This document shows positions 27,190-35,097 of a DNA stretch of 64,000 nucleotides, piece by piece; position 1 is the first letter of the stretch; each line of letters opens with the position of its first letter. The translations under genes were made by a program, and so were the position numbers. A model generated the notes under the pieces. The model did not search any database. It was given only the letters and a program-made list of their open reading frames with translations, and was not told the origin of the DNA. Source of the DNA: Micromonospora sp. MA102 (GTDB taxonomy: Bacteria; Actinomycetota; Actinomycetes; Mycobacteriales; Micromonosporaceae); NCBI RefSeq assembly GCF_025460765.1, contig NZ_JAMWEG010000002.1, positions 1 to 64,000 of the forward strand. The letters are read 5' to 3'.

Positions 27190-27836
27190 GCACCGATCCC
27201 GAACAAATCCGCCGGGAGATCGAAGCCACTCGCACCAGCCTCAGCTCGGACGTGGACGCCCTGGCGTACAAGGTGAGCCCGGGCCGGATCGTCGACGACC
27301 GCAAGCAGCGCGTCCGCAGCGCGCTCACCAACGTGAAGGACAAGGTGATGGGAACCGCATCCGACCTCGGCCACAGCACCGGCCACGCCGCCCACTCGGT
27401 CGGCGACCACGCCTCCTCGGCGGCCTCCACCGTCGGCGACAAGGCGCACGCCGCCGCCTCGACCGTCGGCGACGCCGCCCAGCGGGCCCCGCAGGTGTTG
27501 CGGGAGAAGTCCGAGGGCAACCCGATCGCCGCCGGCGTGATCGCCTTCGGCGTCGGCATGCTGGTGTCCTCGCTGATCCCGGCCACCCGCCGCGAGCAGC
27601 AGGTCGCCGCGCAGGTCAAGGAGAAGGCCGCCGAGCACGGCGGCGTGGTGAAGGAGAAGCTCACCGAGGTCGCCGGGGAGCTGAAGGAGGAGCTGCGCGA
27701 GCCGGCGCAGCAGGCCACCGAGTCGGTGAAGTCCACCGCGCAGGACGCCGTGCACGCCGTCAAGGACGACACGAGGTCCGCCGCGCAGGACGTCAAGGAC
27801 ACCGCCCAGCAGTCCCGCGACCAGGTGCGGTACTGA
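27186..27836 (+). CDS. DUF3618 protein
   Basis: A 216-residue protein opening with the DUF3618 signature DPEQIRREIEATRTSLSSDVDALAYKVSPGRIV. The middle has Ala/Ser/His-rich repeats (GDHASSAASTVGDKAHAAASTVGDAAQ), then a hydrophobic glycine-zipper-like helix (GNPIAAGVIAFGVGMLVSSLI) and a long charged helix with VKEK/VKDT repeats like LEA proteins. It is coupled to the preceding holin-X gene by a four-base overlap. The family is thought membrane-associated, but its function is not known. A strong bidirectional terminator follows. Confidence 0.87.
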   Translation: MSTDPEQIRREIEATRTSLSSDVDALAYKVSPGRIVDDRKQRVRSALTNVKDKVMGTASDLGHSTGHAAHSVGDHASSAASTVGDKAHAAASTVGDAAQRAPQVLREKSEGNPIAAGVIAFGVGMLVSSLIPATRREQQVAAQVKEKAAEHGGVVKEKLTEVAGELKEELREPAQQATESVKSTAQDAVHAVKDDTRSAAQDVKDTAQQSRDQVRY

Positions 27837-27856
27837 CCACCCCCATCGGTACGCCG

Positions 27857-27904
27857 CAGCTCGCGGTCACACCCGGCACCACGCCGGGAGGTGGCCGCGA
27901 GCTG
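27857..27904. terminator. Bidirectional terminator between convergent operons
   Basis: CAGCTCGCGG (27857-27866) pairs with CCGCGAGCTG (27895-27904), with an inner CCCGGC/GCCGGG pair. It lies between the DUF3618 gene and the convergent glycosyltransferase gene. Confidence 0.75.
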
Positions 27905-27924
27905 TCGCGTGCGGGGCCGCCGGT

Positions 27925-29028
27925 TCAGCGCGGCAGGCGTTCCACCGGTGCCGGGGCCGGCACGGCGCCGGTCTCCACCCAGAGCACCAGGTCGTCGGGG
28001 CGGCGCCCGGCGAGCCGCCGGCGCAGCGCCCGGGTGGTGTGCGCCCGCTGACCGGCGTCCGGGCCGGGCCGGCCGCCGCGCAGCCGCCGGCCCACGGCGA
28101 GCCAGGCGCCGACCCCGCGTTCCAGCAGCCAGACCGGCGCCGCGAGCGTGGTGTGCGCCGGGAAGACGGCGGTGCCGCCGGCCCGCCGCCGGCCCACCTC
28201 CGCCACGGCCACCGTCGCCACCCCGGCCCGCAGCAGCAGCCCCGGCCGGCGGGCGGCGAGCGCGGCCGCCGCGGCGGGCAGCACCGCCAGCGCGGCCAGC
28301 AGCCACCCGGGTCGGGCCAGCTCGTCGTACGCCGGCCGGCGCGCGGCGGTCGGCGGGAGCCGGCGCACGTACAGCCAGGCGGGGGTCGCCGTGGCGCCGC
28401 CGTAGGCGCGGACCGTCCGCACCAGCTCCAGGTTCTCCGCGAGCACGTCCGGGTCGTAGCCGCCCATGGCCAGGAAGGTGCTCCGGCGCACCGCGAGGGT
28501 GCCCGGCCGGTCCCCGCCGAGCGCCCGGTGGAGCAGCATCCGGCCGGTGTCCCGCCAGGCTGTCCAGGGCAGCGGGTCGACGTGGTCCTGCGGCCGGACC
28601 AGGTCCACCCGGTCGAGCAGCTCGTGCACGGCGCGCAGCCCCGCGAGGTCGTAGCGGACGTCGTCGTCGGCGATCACCACGTGCTCGTGGTGGGCCAGGG
28701 CGACGCCGGTCAGCACGCCGAGCGCCGTGGGGTTGCGCCCGCGCAGCGCGGGATCGGGCGGGACGTGCCGGACCAGGCCCCGCCACGCGGCGGCGTGCCG
28801 GGCGAAGAGCTCCGGCGGGGACCCGTCGACCACGATCACGTCGACCCACCGGCTCAGCTCGCGCAGGTAACCGGTCAGGTCGGTGTGGCCGCTGTCGCCG
28901 TCGGGGCGCAGCGGCAGGACGTACGCCATCCGAAGCCGCTCCGGCGCGGACGCCGCGCCGGGGTCGAACACCTCCTGGATGCCGCCGGCCGGTCGGTGCC
29001 GGCCGGACCGGCGGAAGTCGTGGGTCAC
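27925..29028 (-). CDS. Glycosyltransferase family 2-like protein
   Basis: Probable sugar transferase of 367 residues from the GTG at 29028, placed behind GAGAGGGG. An alternative TTG at 29085 would add 19 residues. The GT-A-like core shows MAYVLPLR, then VDVIVVDGSPPE, VVIADDDVRYD (DxD-type metal site) and a later GTLAVRRSTFLAMGGYD acceptor region. The C-terminal third has hydrophobic stretches (LLAALAVLPAAAAALAA) suggesting membrane attachment. No partner gene is on its strand. The substrate is unknown, and annotation beyond glycosyltransferase is not justified. Confidence 0.8.
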   Translation of the reverse strand: MTHDFRRSGRHRPAGGIQEVFDPGAASAPERLRMAYVLPLRPDGDSGHTDLTGYLRELSRWVDVIVVDGSPPELFARHAAAWRGLVRHVPPDPALRGRNPTALGVLTGVALAHHEHVVIADDDVRYDLAGLRAVHELLDRVDLVRPQDHVDPLPWTAWRDTGRMLLHRALGGDRPGTLAVRRSTFLAMGGYDPDVLAENLELVRTVRAYGGATATPAWLYVRRLPPTAARRPAYDELARPGWLLAALAVLPAAAAALAARRPGLLLRAGVATVAVAEVGRRRAGGTAVFPAHTTLAAPVWLLERGVGAWLAVGRRLRGGRPGPDAGQRAHTTRALRRRLAGRRPDDLVLWVETGAVPAPAPVERLPR

Positions 29029-29066
29029 GGGCGCGCCCCTCTCGGTCGGCGGGGACGGCAGCGTGC

Positions 29067-29078
29067 CCGAAATTTCGG
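29067..29078. promoter_or_regulatory. 12-base perfect palindrome in a divergent promoter region
   Basis: CCGAAATTTCGG is perfectly self-complementary and AT-rich at its centre in a very GC-rich context. It sits 38 bases before the glycosyltransferase start and 18 bases before the candidate -35 of the 29169 operon. It may be an operator for a dimeric regulator. Confidence 0.4.
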
Positions 29079-29096
29079 TGATCAAACCGTTTCGCC

Positions 29097-29121
29097 GTTT
29101 CGACGCCGCCGCGCCGGGTAG
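29097..29121 (+). promoter_or_regulatory. Candidate sigma-B/sigma-F type promoter of SRPBCC-ADH operon
   Basis: GTTT (29097-29100), 15 bases, then GGGTAG (29116-29121). This closely matches the actinobacterial stress-sigma consensus GTTT-N14-17-GGGTA(T/C). It would give a 5' leader of about 40 bases. Confidence 0.5.
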
Positions 29122-29168
29122 CGCTGCGGAATGTGGGCGGGCCGAGGCGCCCCGGTGGAGGAGACGTG

Positions 29169-29807
29169 ATGAGCAGCAACGCGACGAGGTGGACGCTGGC
29201 CGGCGCCGCCGCGGTGACCGCGCTCGGGGTCGGCCGGGTGGTGGCCCGGCGACGGCGCCGGCACCAACCCGACCGGGCGGACGGCTGGTACGTCGTCCAC
29301 CGGGGAATCACGGTGGACCGGCCGATGGAGGCGGTGATCGGCTTCTGGACCGACCGGGAACGGCTGGACCGCGGGCTCGCCGAGTGGGTGACTCTGGAGC
29401 AGCTCGACGACCGCCGGTGGCGCTGCGTGGCGACCGATCCGGGCGGGGACGGCACCGAGTGGCGGGCCGAGATCACCGTGACCGGGCCGGGCCGGTTGGG
29501 CTGGCGGGTCACCGAGGGACCGGTGGCCCAGGAGGGACGGGTCGAGCTGGTGCCGGCGCCGCAGGACCGGGGCACCGAGATCCGGGCCGAGCTGCGCTGG
29601 CGGTCCGGCCCGGTACGCCGGGCGCTCGGCCTGGCCGGCGGGGACGACCCGGACGTCGCGCTGCGCAGCGCCCTGCGCCGGATCAAGTCGCTCGTCGAGA
29701 CCGGCCAGGTGCTGGACACCCGGCACGACCCGTCGGGGCGTAGCCCGAAGCAGGAACAGGCCACCGACCGGATGCGGGAGAAGCTGATGGCGGGAGGCCG
29801 GCCGTGA
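29169..29807 (+). CDS. SRPBCC (START/polyketide cyclase-like) protein
   Basis: A 212-residue protein with an N-terminal hydrophobic anchor (~residues 8-25), a basic stretch, and an SRPBCC helix-grip domain: VHRGITVDRPMEAVIGFWTD opens the fold, RWRCVATDP and WRAEITVTGPGRLGWRV form strands, and a long C-terminal helix has ALRRIKSLVETGQ. The domain binds hydrophobic ligands in other members; the ligand here is unknown. The start at 29169 follows GGAGGAGACGTG. It overlaps the alcohol dehydrogenase start by four bases (GTGA), so the pair is translationally coupled. A stress-type promoter candidate lies 48 bases upstream. Confidence 0.8.
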   Translation: MSSNATRWTLAGAAAVTALGVGRVVARRRRRHQPDRADGWYVVHRGITVDRPMEAVIGFWTDRERLDRGLAEWVTLEQLDDRRWRCVATDPGGDGTEWRAEITVTGPGRLGWRVTEGPVAQEGRVELVPAPQDRGTEIRAELRWRSGPVRRALGLAGGDDPDVALRSALRRIKSLVETGQVLDTRHDPSGRSPKQEQATDRMREKLMAGGRP

Positions 29808-30982
29808 GGGCGCTGTGCTGGGAGGGCGTCGGCAAGCTGGCCGTGCGCGACGTGCCGGAGCCGGCCGTCCGGTCCGGCGGCGACATCATCGTCAAGGTAC
29901 GGGCCAGCAGCGTGTGCGGCTCGGACCTGCACCTGATCAACGGATACCTGCCCGCCATGCGCGACGGCGACATCCTGGGCCACGAGTTCATGGGCGAGGT
30001 GGTCGAGACCGGCCCCGACGTGCGGCGGATCAAGGTCGGCGACCGGGTGGTCGTGGGCTCGGTGGTGGCCTGTGGCGGCTGCTGGTACTGCCGCACCGAG
30101 CAGTACTCGCTCTGCGACAACTCCAACCCGCAGCCGGTCTTCACCGAGAAGCTCTGGGGCCACTCGCCGGCCGGCATCCTCGGCTACTCGCACGCGGCCG
30201 GCGGCTACTCGGGCAGCCACGCGGAGTACATCCGGGTGCCGTTCGGCGACGTCGGCGCGTTCACCGTGCCCGACGGGGTGCCGGACGACTCGGTGGTGTT
30301 CGCCTCCGACGCCATGCCGACCGGCTGGATGGCGGCGGACTTCTGCAATCTCAAGGGCGGCGAGGTGGTCGCCGTCTGGGGCGCCGGCGGGGTGGGGCAG
30401 ATGGCCGCCCGGTCCGCGCAGATCCTCGGCGCCGAGCGGGTCATCATGATCGACCGGCTGCCGGAGCGGCTGGCCACCGCCACCCAGCGACTCGGCGTGG
30501 AGACGATCAACTACGCGGAGACCGACGTGCTGGAGGAGCTGCGCGAGCTGACCGCCGGGCGCGGGCCGGACGCCTGCATCGAGGCGGTCGGCATGGAGTC
30601 GCACGACGTCGGGCCCGCCTACGCGTACGACAAGGCGAAGCAGAGCGCCCGGCTGCAGACCGACCGGCCCACCTCGGTCCGCCAGGCGATCATGGCGTGC
30701 CGCAAGGGCGGCACGGTGAGCATCGTCGGCGTGTACGGCGGCCTGGTGGACAAGTTCCCGCTCGGCGCGGCCATGAACAAGGCGCTGGTGCTGCGGATGG
30801 GGCAGATGCACGCCCAGCGTTACATCCCGATGCTGCTGGACCGGATCGCGATCGGCGAGATCGACCCGGGCTACCTGGCCACCCACCCGATGTCGCTGGA
30901 GGAGGGGGCCCGGGGGTACGAGATCTTCCAGAAGAAGGAGGAGGGCTGCCTGCGCACGGTGCTGCACCCGCAGGCGGCCTGA
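29804..30982 (+). CDS. Zinc-dependent alcohol dehydrogenase (formaldehyde dehydrogenase-like)
   Basis: Medium-chain dehydrogenase of 392 residues. Catalytic zinc ligands are Cys38, His60 and Glu61 (in GHEFMGEV), and the structural zinc site is Cys90, Cys93, Cys96 and Cys104 in CGGCWYC and SLCDN. The NAD-binding Rossmann motif is VWGAGGVGQMA. The long insert (SNPQPVFTEKLWGHSPAGILGYSHAAGGYSG begins it) is typical of the glutathione-independent formaldehyde/threonine-type subgroup. The GTG start overlaps the SRPBCC stop. The substrate is not known; an aldehyde or alcohol detoxification role under stress is inferred from neighbours. Confidence 0.9.
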   Translation: MRALCWEGVGKLAVRDVPEPAVRSGGDIIVKVRASSVCGSDLHLINGYLPAMRDGDILGHEFMGEVVETGPDVRRIKVGDRVVVGSVVACGGCWYCRTEQYSLCDNSNPQPVFTEKLWGHSPAGILGYSHAAGGYSGSHAEYIRVPFGDVGAFTVPDGVPDDSVVFASDAMPTGWMAADFCNLKGGEVVAVWGAGGVGQMAARSAQILGAERVIMIDRLPERLATATQRLGVETINYAETDVLEELRELTAGRGPDACIEAVGMESHDVGPAYAYDKAKQSARLQTDRPTSVRQAIMACRKGGTVSIVGVYGGLVDKFPLGAAMNKALVLRMGQMHAQRYIPMLLDRIAIGEIDPGYLATHPMSLEEGARGYEIFQKKEEGCLRTVLHPQAA

Positions 30983-31010
30983 CCGGCGCGCGATGGCCGG
31001 GACGTGCGTC

Positions 31011-31036
31011 GATTTGAATTCCCGCGGCAGGGGTAC
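31011..31036 (+). promoter_or_regulatory. Candidate sigma-B/sigma-F type promoter of HPP-molybdopterin operon
   Basis: GATTT (31011-31015), 15 bases, then GGGTAC (31031-31036). This is an exact match to the GNNT-N-GGGTAC/T stress consensus. The start of transcription would fall about four bases before the ATG at 31047, so the mRNA would be nearly leaderless. Confidence 0.5.
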
Positions 31037-31046
31037 AGCACCCGGC

Positions 31047-31577
31047 ATGCCCGCCGAGATCGATGAGACGCCGTCCCGGCCCGCCGCGCGGGCCTTCGCC
31101 GGCAGCGCGGTCGCCATGGTGGTGGCCGGCGCGGTCGCCCTGCTGACCCGGCAACCGTGGCTGTTCCCCAGCCTCGGCCCGGCGATCATGCTGCACGTCG
31201 AGCAGCCCGGCCGGCCGGAGTCCTCGCCCCGCAACACCGTCGTCGGGCACCTCGTGGCGCTGCTCGCCGGGTACGCGTTCCTACTGGCCACCGGCCTCGC
31301 CGACCGGCCGTCCGCGCTCCAGGAGGGGGTGTCCGGGGCGCGGATCGTGGCCGCCGCCGGCTCCCTCGCCGTCACCGCCGCGGTGCTGGTCCTGCTGAAG
31401 GCCGCGCATCCGCCGGCCGGCGCCACCACACTGATCGTGAGCCTCGGGCTGCTGCACACCCCGGGCCAGCTCGTCGTCGCGTTCGCTGCCGTGCTGCTGG
31501 TGACCGTGGTGGACCTGCTGTTCAACCGCGCGGCCGGCCGACCCATGCCGCTCTGGGCGGCGCCGAAGGAGGGATGA
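31047..31577 (+). CDS. HPP-family membrane protein
   Basis: Integral membrane protein of 176 residues with about five helices. It carries the family motif AHPPAGAT, with His121-Pro-Pro, and the earlier signature PSLGPAIML. In some plants and cyanobacteria HPP proteins transport nitrite, but bacterial members are mostly uncharacterised. It is first of three co-directional genes, four bases before a nitrate-reductase-like molybdopterin oxidoreductase. This makes a link to anion transport conceivable but unproven. The ATG at 31047 is only about 11 bases past the candidate -10, so a start without a ribosome site is possible. Confidence 0.85.
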   Translation: MPAEIDETPSRPAARAFAGSAVAMVVAGAVALLTRQPWLFPSLGPAIMLHVEQPGRPESSPRNTVVGHLVALLAGYAFLLATGLADRPSALQEGVSGARIVAAAGSLAVTAAVLVLLKAAHPPAGATTLIVSLGLLHTPGQLVVAFAAVLLVTVVDLLFNRAAGRPMPLWAAPKEG

Positions 31578-31580
31578 GCG

Positions 31581-34028
31581 ATGGTGGACCGGATCGCCGA
31601 CCCGTGGGGGCCGCGCACGCCGTACGGGCCGGGGGAACGCTGGCCGGTGCGGGTGGACACCTTCCTGGCCGACGGGCACACCGAGGCCGACGTGCGGCGG
31701 TGGGTGCCCAGCGCCTCGATCCTGCACTCCAACGGCGACGCCATGGACATCGCCGTGGTCGACGACCGGATCGTCGGTGTGCGGGGCCGGGCCGGGGACC
31801 GGATCAACCACGGCCGGGTCGACCCGAAGGACCTCTACGGCTGGCAGGCCAACCACAGCCCGGACCGGTTGCGCCGGCCGCTGGTCCGCGAGGGGGACCG
31901 GCTGGTCGAGACCGACTGGGACACCGCCATGGGCCGGATCGTGGCCCGGTCGAAGGAGCTGCTGGACGGCCCGGGCGGTTGGGGGCACTTCGGCTTCTAC
32001 ACCAGCGGGCAGCTCTTCCTGGAGGAGTACTACACGCTCGGCGTGATCGGGAAGGCCGGGCTGGGCACCCCGCACATGGACGGCAACACCAGGCTCTGCA
32101 CCGCCACGGCCGCCGCGGCGCTCAAGGCGTCGTTCGGCACCGACGGGCAGCCCGGCTCGTACACGGATGTGGACCACTGCGACGCCATCGCGCTGTGGGG
32201 GCACAACGTCGCGGAGACCCAGACGGTGCTCTGGATGCGCATGCTGGACCGCCGGCGCGGGCCGAACCCGCCGGCCATGCTCGCCGTCGACCCGCGCGCC
32301 ACCCCGGTGGCCCGGGAGGCCGACGTGCACCTGGCGCTGCGCAACGGCACCAACCTGGCGCTGCTCAACGGCCTGCTCCGCGAGCTGATCCACCGCGGCT
32401 GGTACGACGAGGCGTACGTCCGGGAGCACACGCTCGGCTTCGAGGAGCTGTGCCAGGTGGTGGAGGACTACCCGGTCGCGAAGGTCGCCGACATCTGCGA
32501 CCTGCGGGCCGCGGACATCGAGCGCGCCGCCGAGCTGCTCGGGCGGTCGGAGCGGCTGCTGTCCACCGTCCTCCAGGGCTTCTACCAGTCCAACCAGGCC
32601 ACCGCGGCGTCCTGTCAGGTGAACAACCTGCACCTGATCCGGGGCATGCTCGGGCGGCCCGGCGCCGGGCTCTACCAGATGAACGGCCAGCCCACCGCGC
32701 AGAACAACCGCGAGTGCGGCGCCGACGGCGACCTGCCCGGCCTGCGCAACTGGGCCAACGAGGAGCACATCGCCGAGCTGGCCCGGCTGTGGAACGTCGA
32801 GGTCGACCGCATCCCGCACTGGGCGCCGCCGACCCACGCCATGCAGATCTTCCGGTACGCCGAGCAGGGCTCGATCAAGCTGCTGTGGATCTCGGCCACC
32901 AACCCGGCGGTCTCCCTGCCCGACCTGGCCCGGATCCGCCGGATCCTGGCGAACCCGGAGCTGTTCGTGGTGGTGCAGGACCTCTTCCTGACCGAGACCG
33001 CCGAGCTGGCCGACGTGGTGCTGCCGGCGGCCACCTGGGGCGAGAAGACCGGCACGTTCACCAGCGTCGACCGGACCGTGCACATCTCCGACAAGGCCGT
33101 CGAGCCACCCGGCGAGGCCCGCCCCGACCTGGACATCTTCCTCGACTACGCGCGCCGGATGGACTTCCGGGACAAGGACGGGAACCCGCTGATCACCTGG
33201 ACCGGGCCGGAGGAGGTCTTCGAGGCGTGGAAGGAGTGCTCCCGCGGCCGGCCCTGCGACTACACCGCGATCACCTACGACAAGCTGCGCACCGGCGGCG
33301 TCCAGTGGCCCTGCACCGACGAGCACCCGGACGGCACCGAGCGGCTCTACACCGACGGGGTGTTCAACACCGACCCGGACTACTGCGAGTCGTACGGCCA
33401 CGACCTGGCCACCGGGGCCGAGCTGCTGCCCGAGGAGTACCGGGCCAAGCAGCCGGCCGGGCGGGCGTTCCTGCACGCCACGCCGTACCAGCCGTCGCCG
33501 GAGGTGCCGAGCGAGGAGTTCCCGCTGCTGCTCACCACCGGGCGGACCGTCTACCAGTTCCACACCCGGACCAAGACCGGCCGGGCCAGCCAGCTCGTGC
33601 ACGCCGCCCCCGAGTCGTGGGTGGAGCTCAACCCGGCCGACGCCGAGGGGCTCGGCGTCGGCGAGGGGGATCTGGTCCGGATCGAGTCGCCGCGCGGCGT
33701 CGTCCGCGCCCGGGCCCGCATCTGCGGGGTACGCCCCGGCGTGGTCTTCCTCCCCTTCCACTACGGCTACTGGGACGCGGCCGACGGCGCCGGCCCGGGG
33801 GAGGGTCGGCACGACCGGGCGGCCAACGAGCTGACGATCACGGCCTGGGACCCGGTCTCCAAGCAGCCGATCTTCAAGGTGGCGGCGGTGCGGGTGGTGA
33901 AGGAGGCCGACTCGGGCGGCCGCCCCTCGCCCGCGCCCACGGTGGGCGGCTCCGCGCCGCCGGAGGGCTCCGGAATCCCGGCCACGGTCGGCGGGCCGGC
34001 CGCCGAGGCGCCGTCGAGGGGAGAGTGA
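31581..34028 (+). CDS. Molybdopterin oxidoreductase lacking [4Fe-4S] ligands (nitrate reductase/formate dehydrogenase-like)
   Basis: Mo/W-bisMGD oxidoreductase of 815 residues. The domain order is that of NapA/FdhF-type enzymes: N-terminal region, then RLVETDWDTAMGRIVA, GNTRLC with putative Mo ligand Cys173, the GHNVAETQ and LAVDPRATPVA cofactor regions, and a C-terminal molydopterin dinucleotide-binding domain (LLTTGRTVYQFHTRTKTGR). The N-terminal cluster motif, normally with the plan AC..CSNGC, reads ASILHSNGDA. Ser46, His49 and Asp53 occupy cysteine positions, so no [4Fe-4S] cluster is expected. There is no Tat signal, so it is cytoplasmic. The proline-rich tail is unusual. Substrate unknown. 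Confidence 0.88.
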   Translation: MVDRIADPWGPRTPYGPGERWPVRVDTFLADGHTEADVRRWVPSASILHSNGDAMDIAVVDDRIVGVRGRAGDRINHGRVDPKDLYGWQANHSPDRLRRPLVREGDRLVETDWDTAMGRIVARSKELLDGPGGWGHFGFYTSGQLFLEEYYTLGVIGKAGLGTPHMDGNTRLCTATAAAALKASFGTDGQPGSYTDVDHCDAIALWGHNVAETQTVLWMRMLDRRRGPNPPAMLAVDPRATPVAREADVHLALRNGTNLALLNGLLRELIHRGWYDEAYVREHTLGFEELCQVVEDYPVAKVADICDLRAADIERAAELLGRSERLLSTVLQGFYQSNQATAASCQVNNLHLIRGMLGRPGAGLYQMNGQPTAQNNRECGADGDLPGLRNWANEEHIAELARLWNVEVDRIPHWAPPTHAMQIFRYAEQGSIKLLWISATNPAVSLPDLARIRRILANPELFVVVQDLFLTETAELADVVLPAATWGEKTGTFTSVDRTVHISDKAVEPPGEARPDLDIFLDYARRMDFRDKDGNPLITWTGPEEVFEAWKECSRGRPCDYTAITYDKLRTGGVQWPCTDEHPDGTERLYTDGVFNTDPDYCESYGHDLATGAELLPEEYRAKQPAGRAFLHATPYQPSPEVPSEEFPLLLTTGRTVYQFHTRTKTGRASQLVHAAPESWVELNPADAEGLGVGEGDLVRIESPRGVVRARARICGVRPGVVFLPFHYGYWDAADGAGPGEGRHDRAANELTITAWDPVSKQPIFKVAAVRVVKEADSGGRPSPAPTVGGSAPPEGSGIPATVGGPAAEAPSRGE

Positions 34029-34029
34029 C

Positions 34030-34488
34030 ATGCACCTGGCCCACTATCTCGGCCTGCTGCACAAGGCCCAGGAGCGCCTCGGCGACGCGTTCACCGAGGT
34101 GGGGAAGGCGCACGGGGACGAGCCGGACGTCTTCCACACCTGCGAGAAGCTGGCCAAGCAGTGCCGAACCCACGCGGAGAAGCTGGCCCCCTTCGCCCGC
34201 CGGTACGCCGAGGAGGCCCCGGCCGAGCCGGACCGGCTGCACTCCGAGCTGTTCTCCGGCACCCGGACCGGGCCGATCGGGCTGCTCCGCGACCTCCAGG
34301 ACCTCTACCTGATGGCCGCACAGTGCGACATCTGCTGGACGGTCGTCGGGCAGGCCGCGTACGGGGCCCGGGACGAGGACCTGCTCGGGGTGGTCAAGGC
34401 GTGCGAGCAGGAGACCGCCATCCAGCTCAAGTGGCTGCGCACCCGGATGAAGCAGGCCGCACCGCAGGCGCTCGTGGTCGCCAAGTGA
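34030..34488 (+). CDS. Small helical protein paired with molybdopterin oxidoreductase
   Basis: A 152-residue, almost fully helical protein with no named family that I recognise. It begins two bases after the oxidoreductase stop, so it is co-translated. Possible metal or redox residues recur in the predicted helices: H3 and H5 near the start, then FHTCEKLAKQCRTHAEKL, QDLYLMAAQCDICWTVVGQ and KACEQETAIQLKWLRTR. The layout resembles a four-helix ferritin-like or DUF892-like bundle with Cys, His and Glu facing in. A role as redox partner, metal carrier or chaperone of the cluster-less oxidoreductase is a guess from coupling. Confidence 0.75.
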   Translation: MHLAHYLGLLHKAQERLGDAFTEVGKAHGDEPDVFHTCEKLAKQCRTHAEKLAPFARRYAEEAPAEPDRLHSELFSGTRTGPIGLLRDLQDLYLMAAQCDICWTVVGQAAYGARDEDLLGVVKACEQETAIQLKWLRTRMKQAAPQALVVAK

Positions 34489-34516
34489 CCGCCTGTCACA
34501 CCTCCGGGTGAGACTG

Positions 34517-34549
34517 GCGCCGGCCCCGCCCGTCCCGGGCGGGCGGCGC
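34517..34549 (+). terminator. Hairpin terminator after the molybdopterin operon
   Basis: CCCGCCCG (34525-34532) and CGGGCGGG (34536-34543) with a three-base loop, extended by GCGCCG and CGGCGC outside a two-base bulge. It ends 11 bases before the next start. Confidence 0.6.
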
Positions 34550-34560
34550 GAGGAGGCGCG

Positions 34561-35097
34561 ATGGCGCGGATGATCTGGCACGTCACCATGTCGCTCGACG
34601 GGTTCATCGCCCCGCCGGACGACTCCGCGGAGTGGATGTTCGGCCACGGCGCGGCCGGCCCGCTCGGGGCCGAGACCATGCGCCGCACCGGCGCGATCCT
34701 TTCCGGCCGGCGCGGCGTGGAGCTCGGCAACCGGCCCGGCGCGGGGGCGCGTGCGATCTACGGCGGGGCCTGGTCCGGGCCGGTCTTCGTGCTGACCCAC
34801 CGGCCCGCCGAGCCCCTCGACGGGATCACCTTCCTCTCCGGCGACATCGGACCGGCTGCCGACCTCGCCCGGGAGGCGGCCGGCGACCGGGACGTGGGCG
34901 TGTTCGGCGCGGACGTGGCGCGGCAGTGCCTCCGGGCCGGGCTCCTCGACGAGCTCGTCGTGCACCTCGTGCCGGTGCTGCTCGGCGGCGGCGTACGCCT
35001 CTTCGACAGCCCCGAACTCGGCCCGGTGACGCTGCGCAAGACCCGCTGCGACGACTCGGGGCAGATCACCGACCTGCGGTTCGCCGTGGTGCGCTGA
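34561..35097 (+). CDS. Dihydrofolate reductase-family (RibD C-terminal-like) protein
   Basis: A 178-residue NADPH-type reductase fold: MIWHVTMSLDGFIAPPDDSAEW at the start, then AILSGRRG, VFVLTHRP and VGVFGADVARQCLRAGLLDELVVHLVPVLLGGG, all typical of RibD_C/DHFR-like stand-alone proteins. These are common in actinobacteria; many have no known substrate. It starts at 34561 behind GAGGAGGCGCG, just after a hairpin, and its stop directly adjoins the end of the convergent cytochrome P450 gene. Confidence 0.85.
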   Translation: MARMIWHVTMSLDGFIAPPDDSAEWMFGHGAAGPLGAETMRRTGAILSGRRGVELGNRPGAGARAIYGGAWSGPVFVLTHRPAEPLDGITFLSGDIGPAADLAREAAGDRDVGVFGADVARQCLRAGLLDELVVHLVPVLLGGGVRLFDSPELGPVTLRKTRCDDSGQITDLRFAVVR

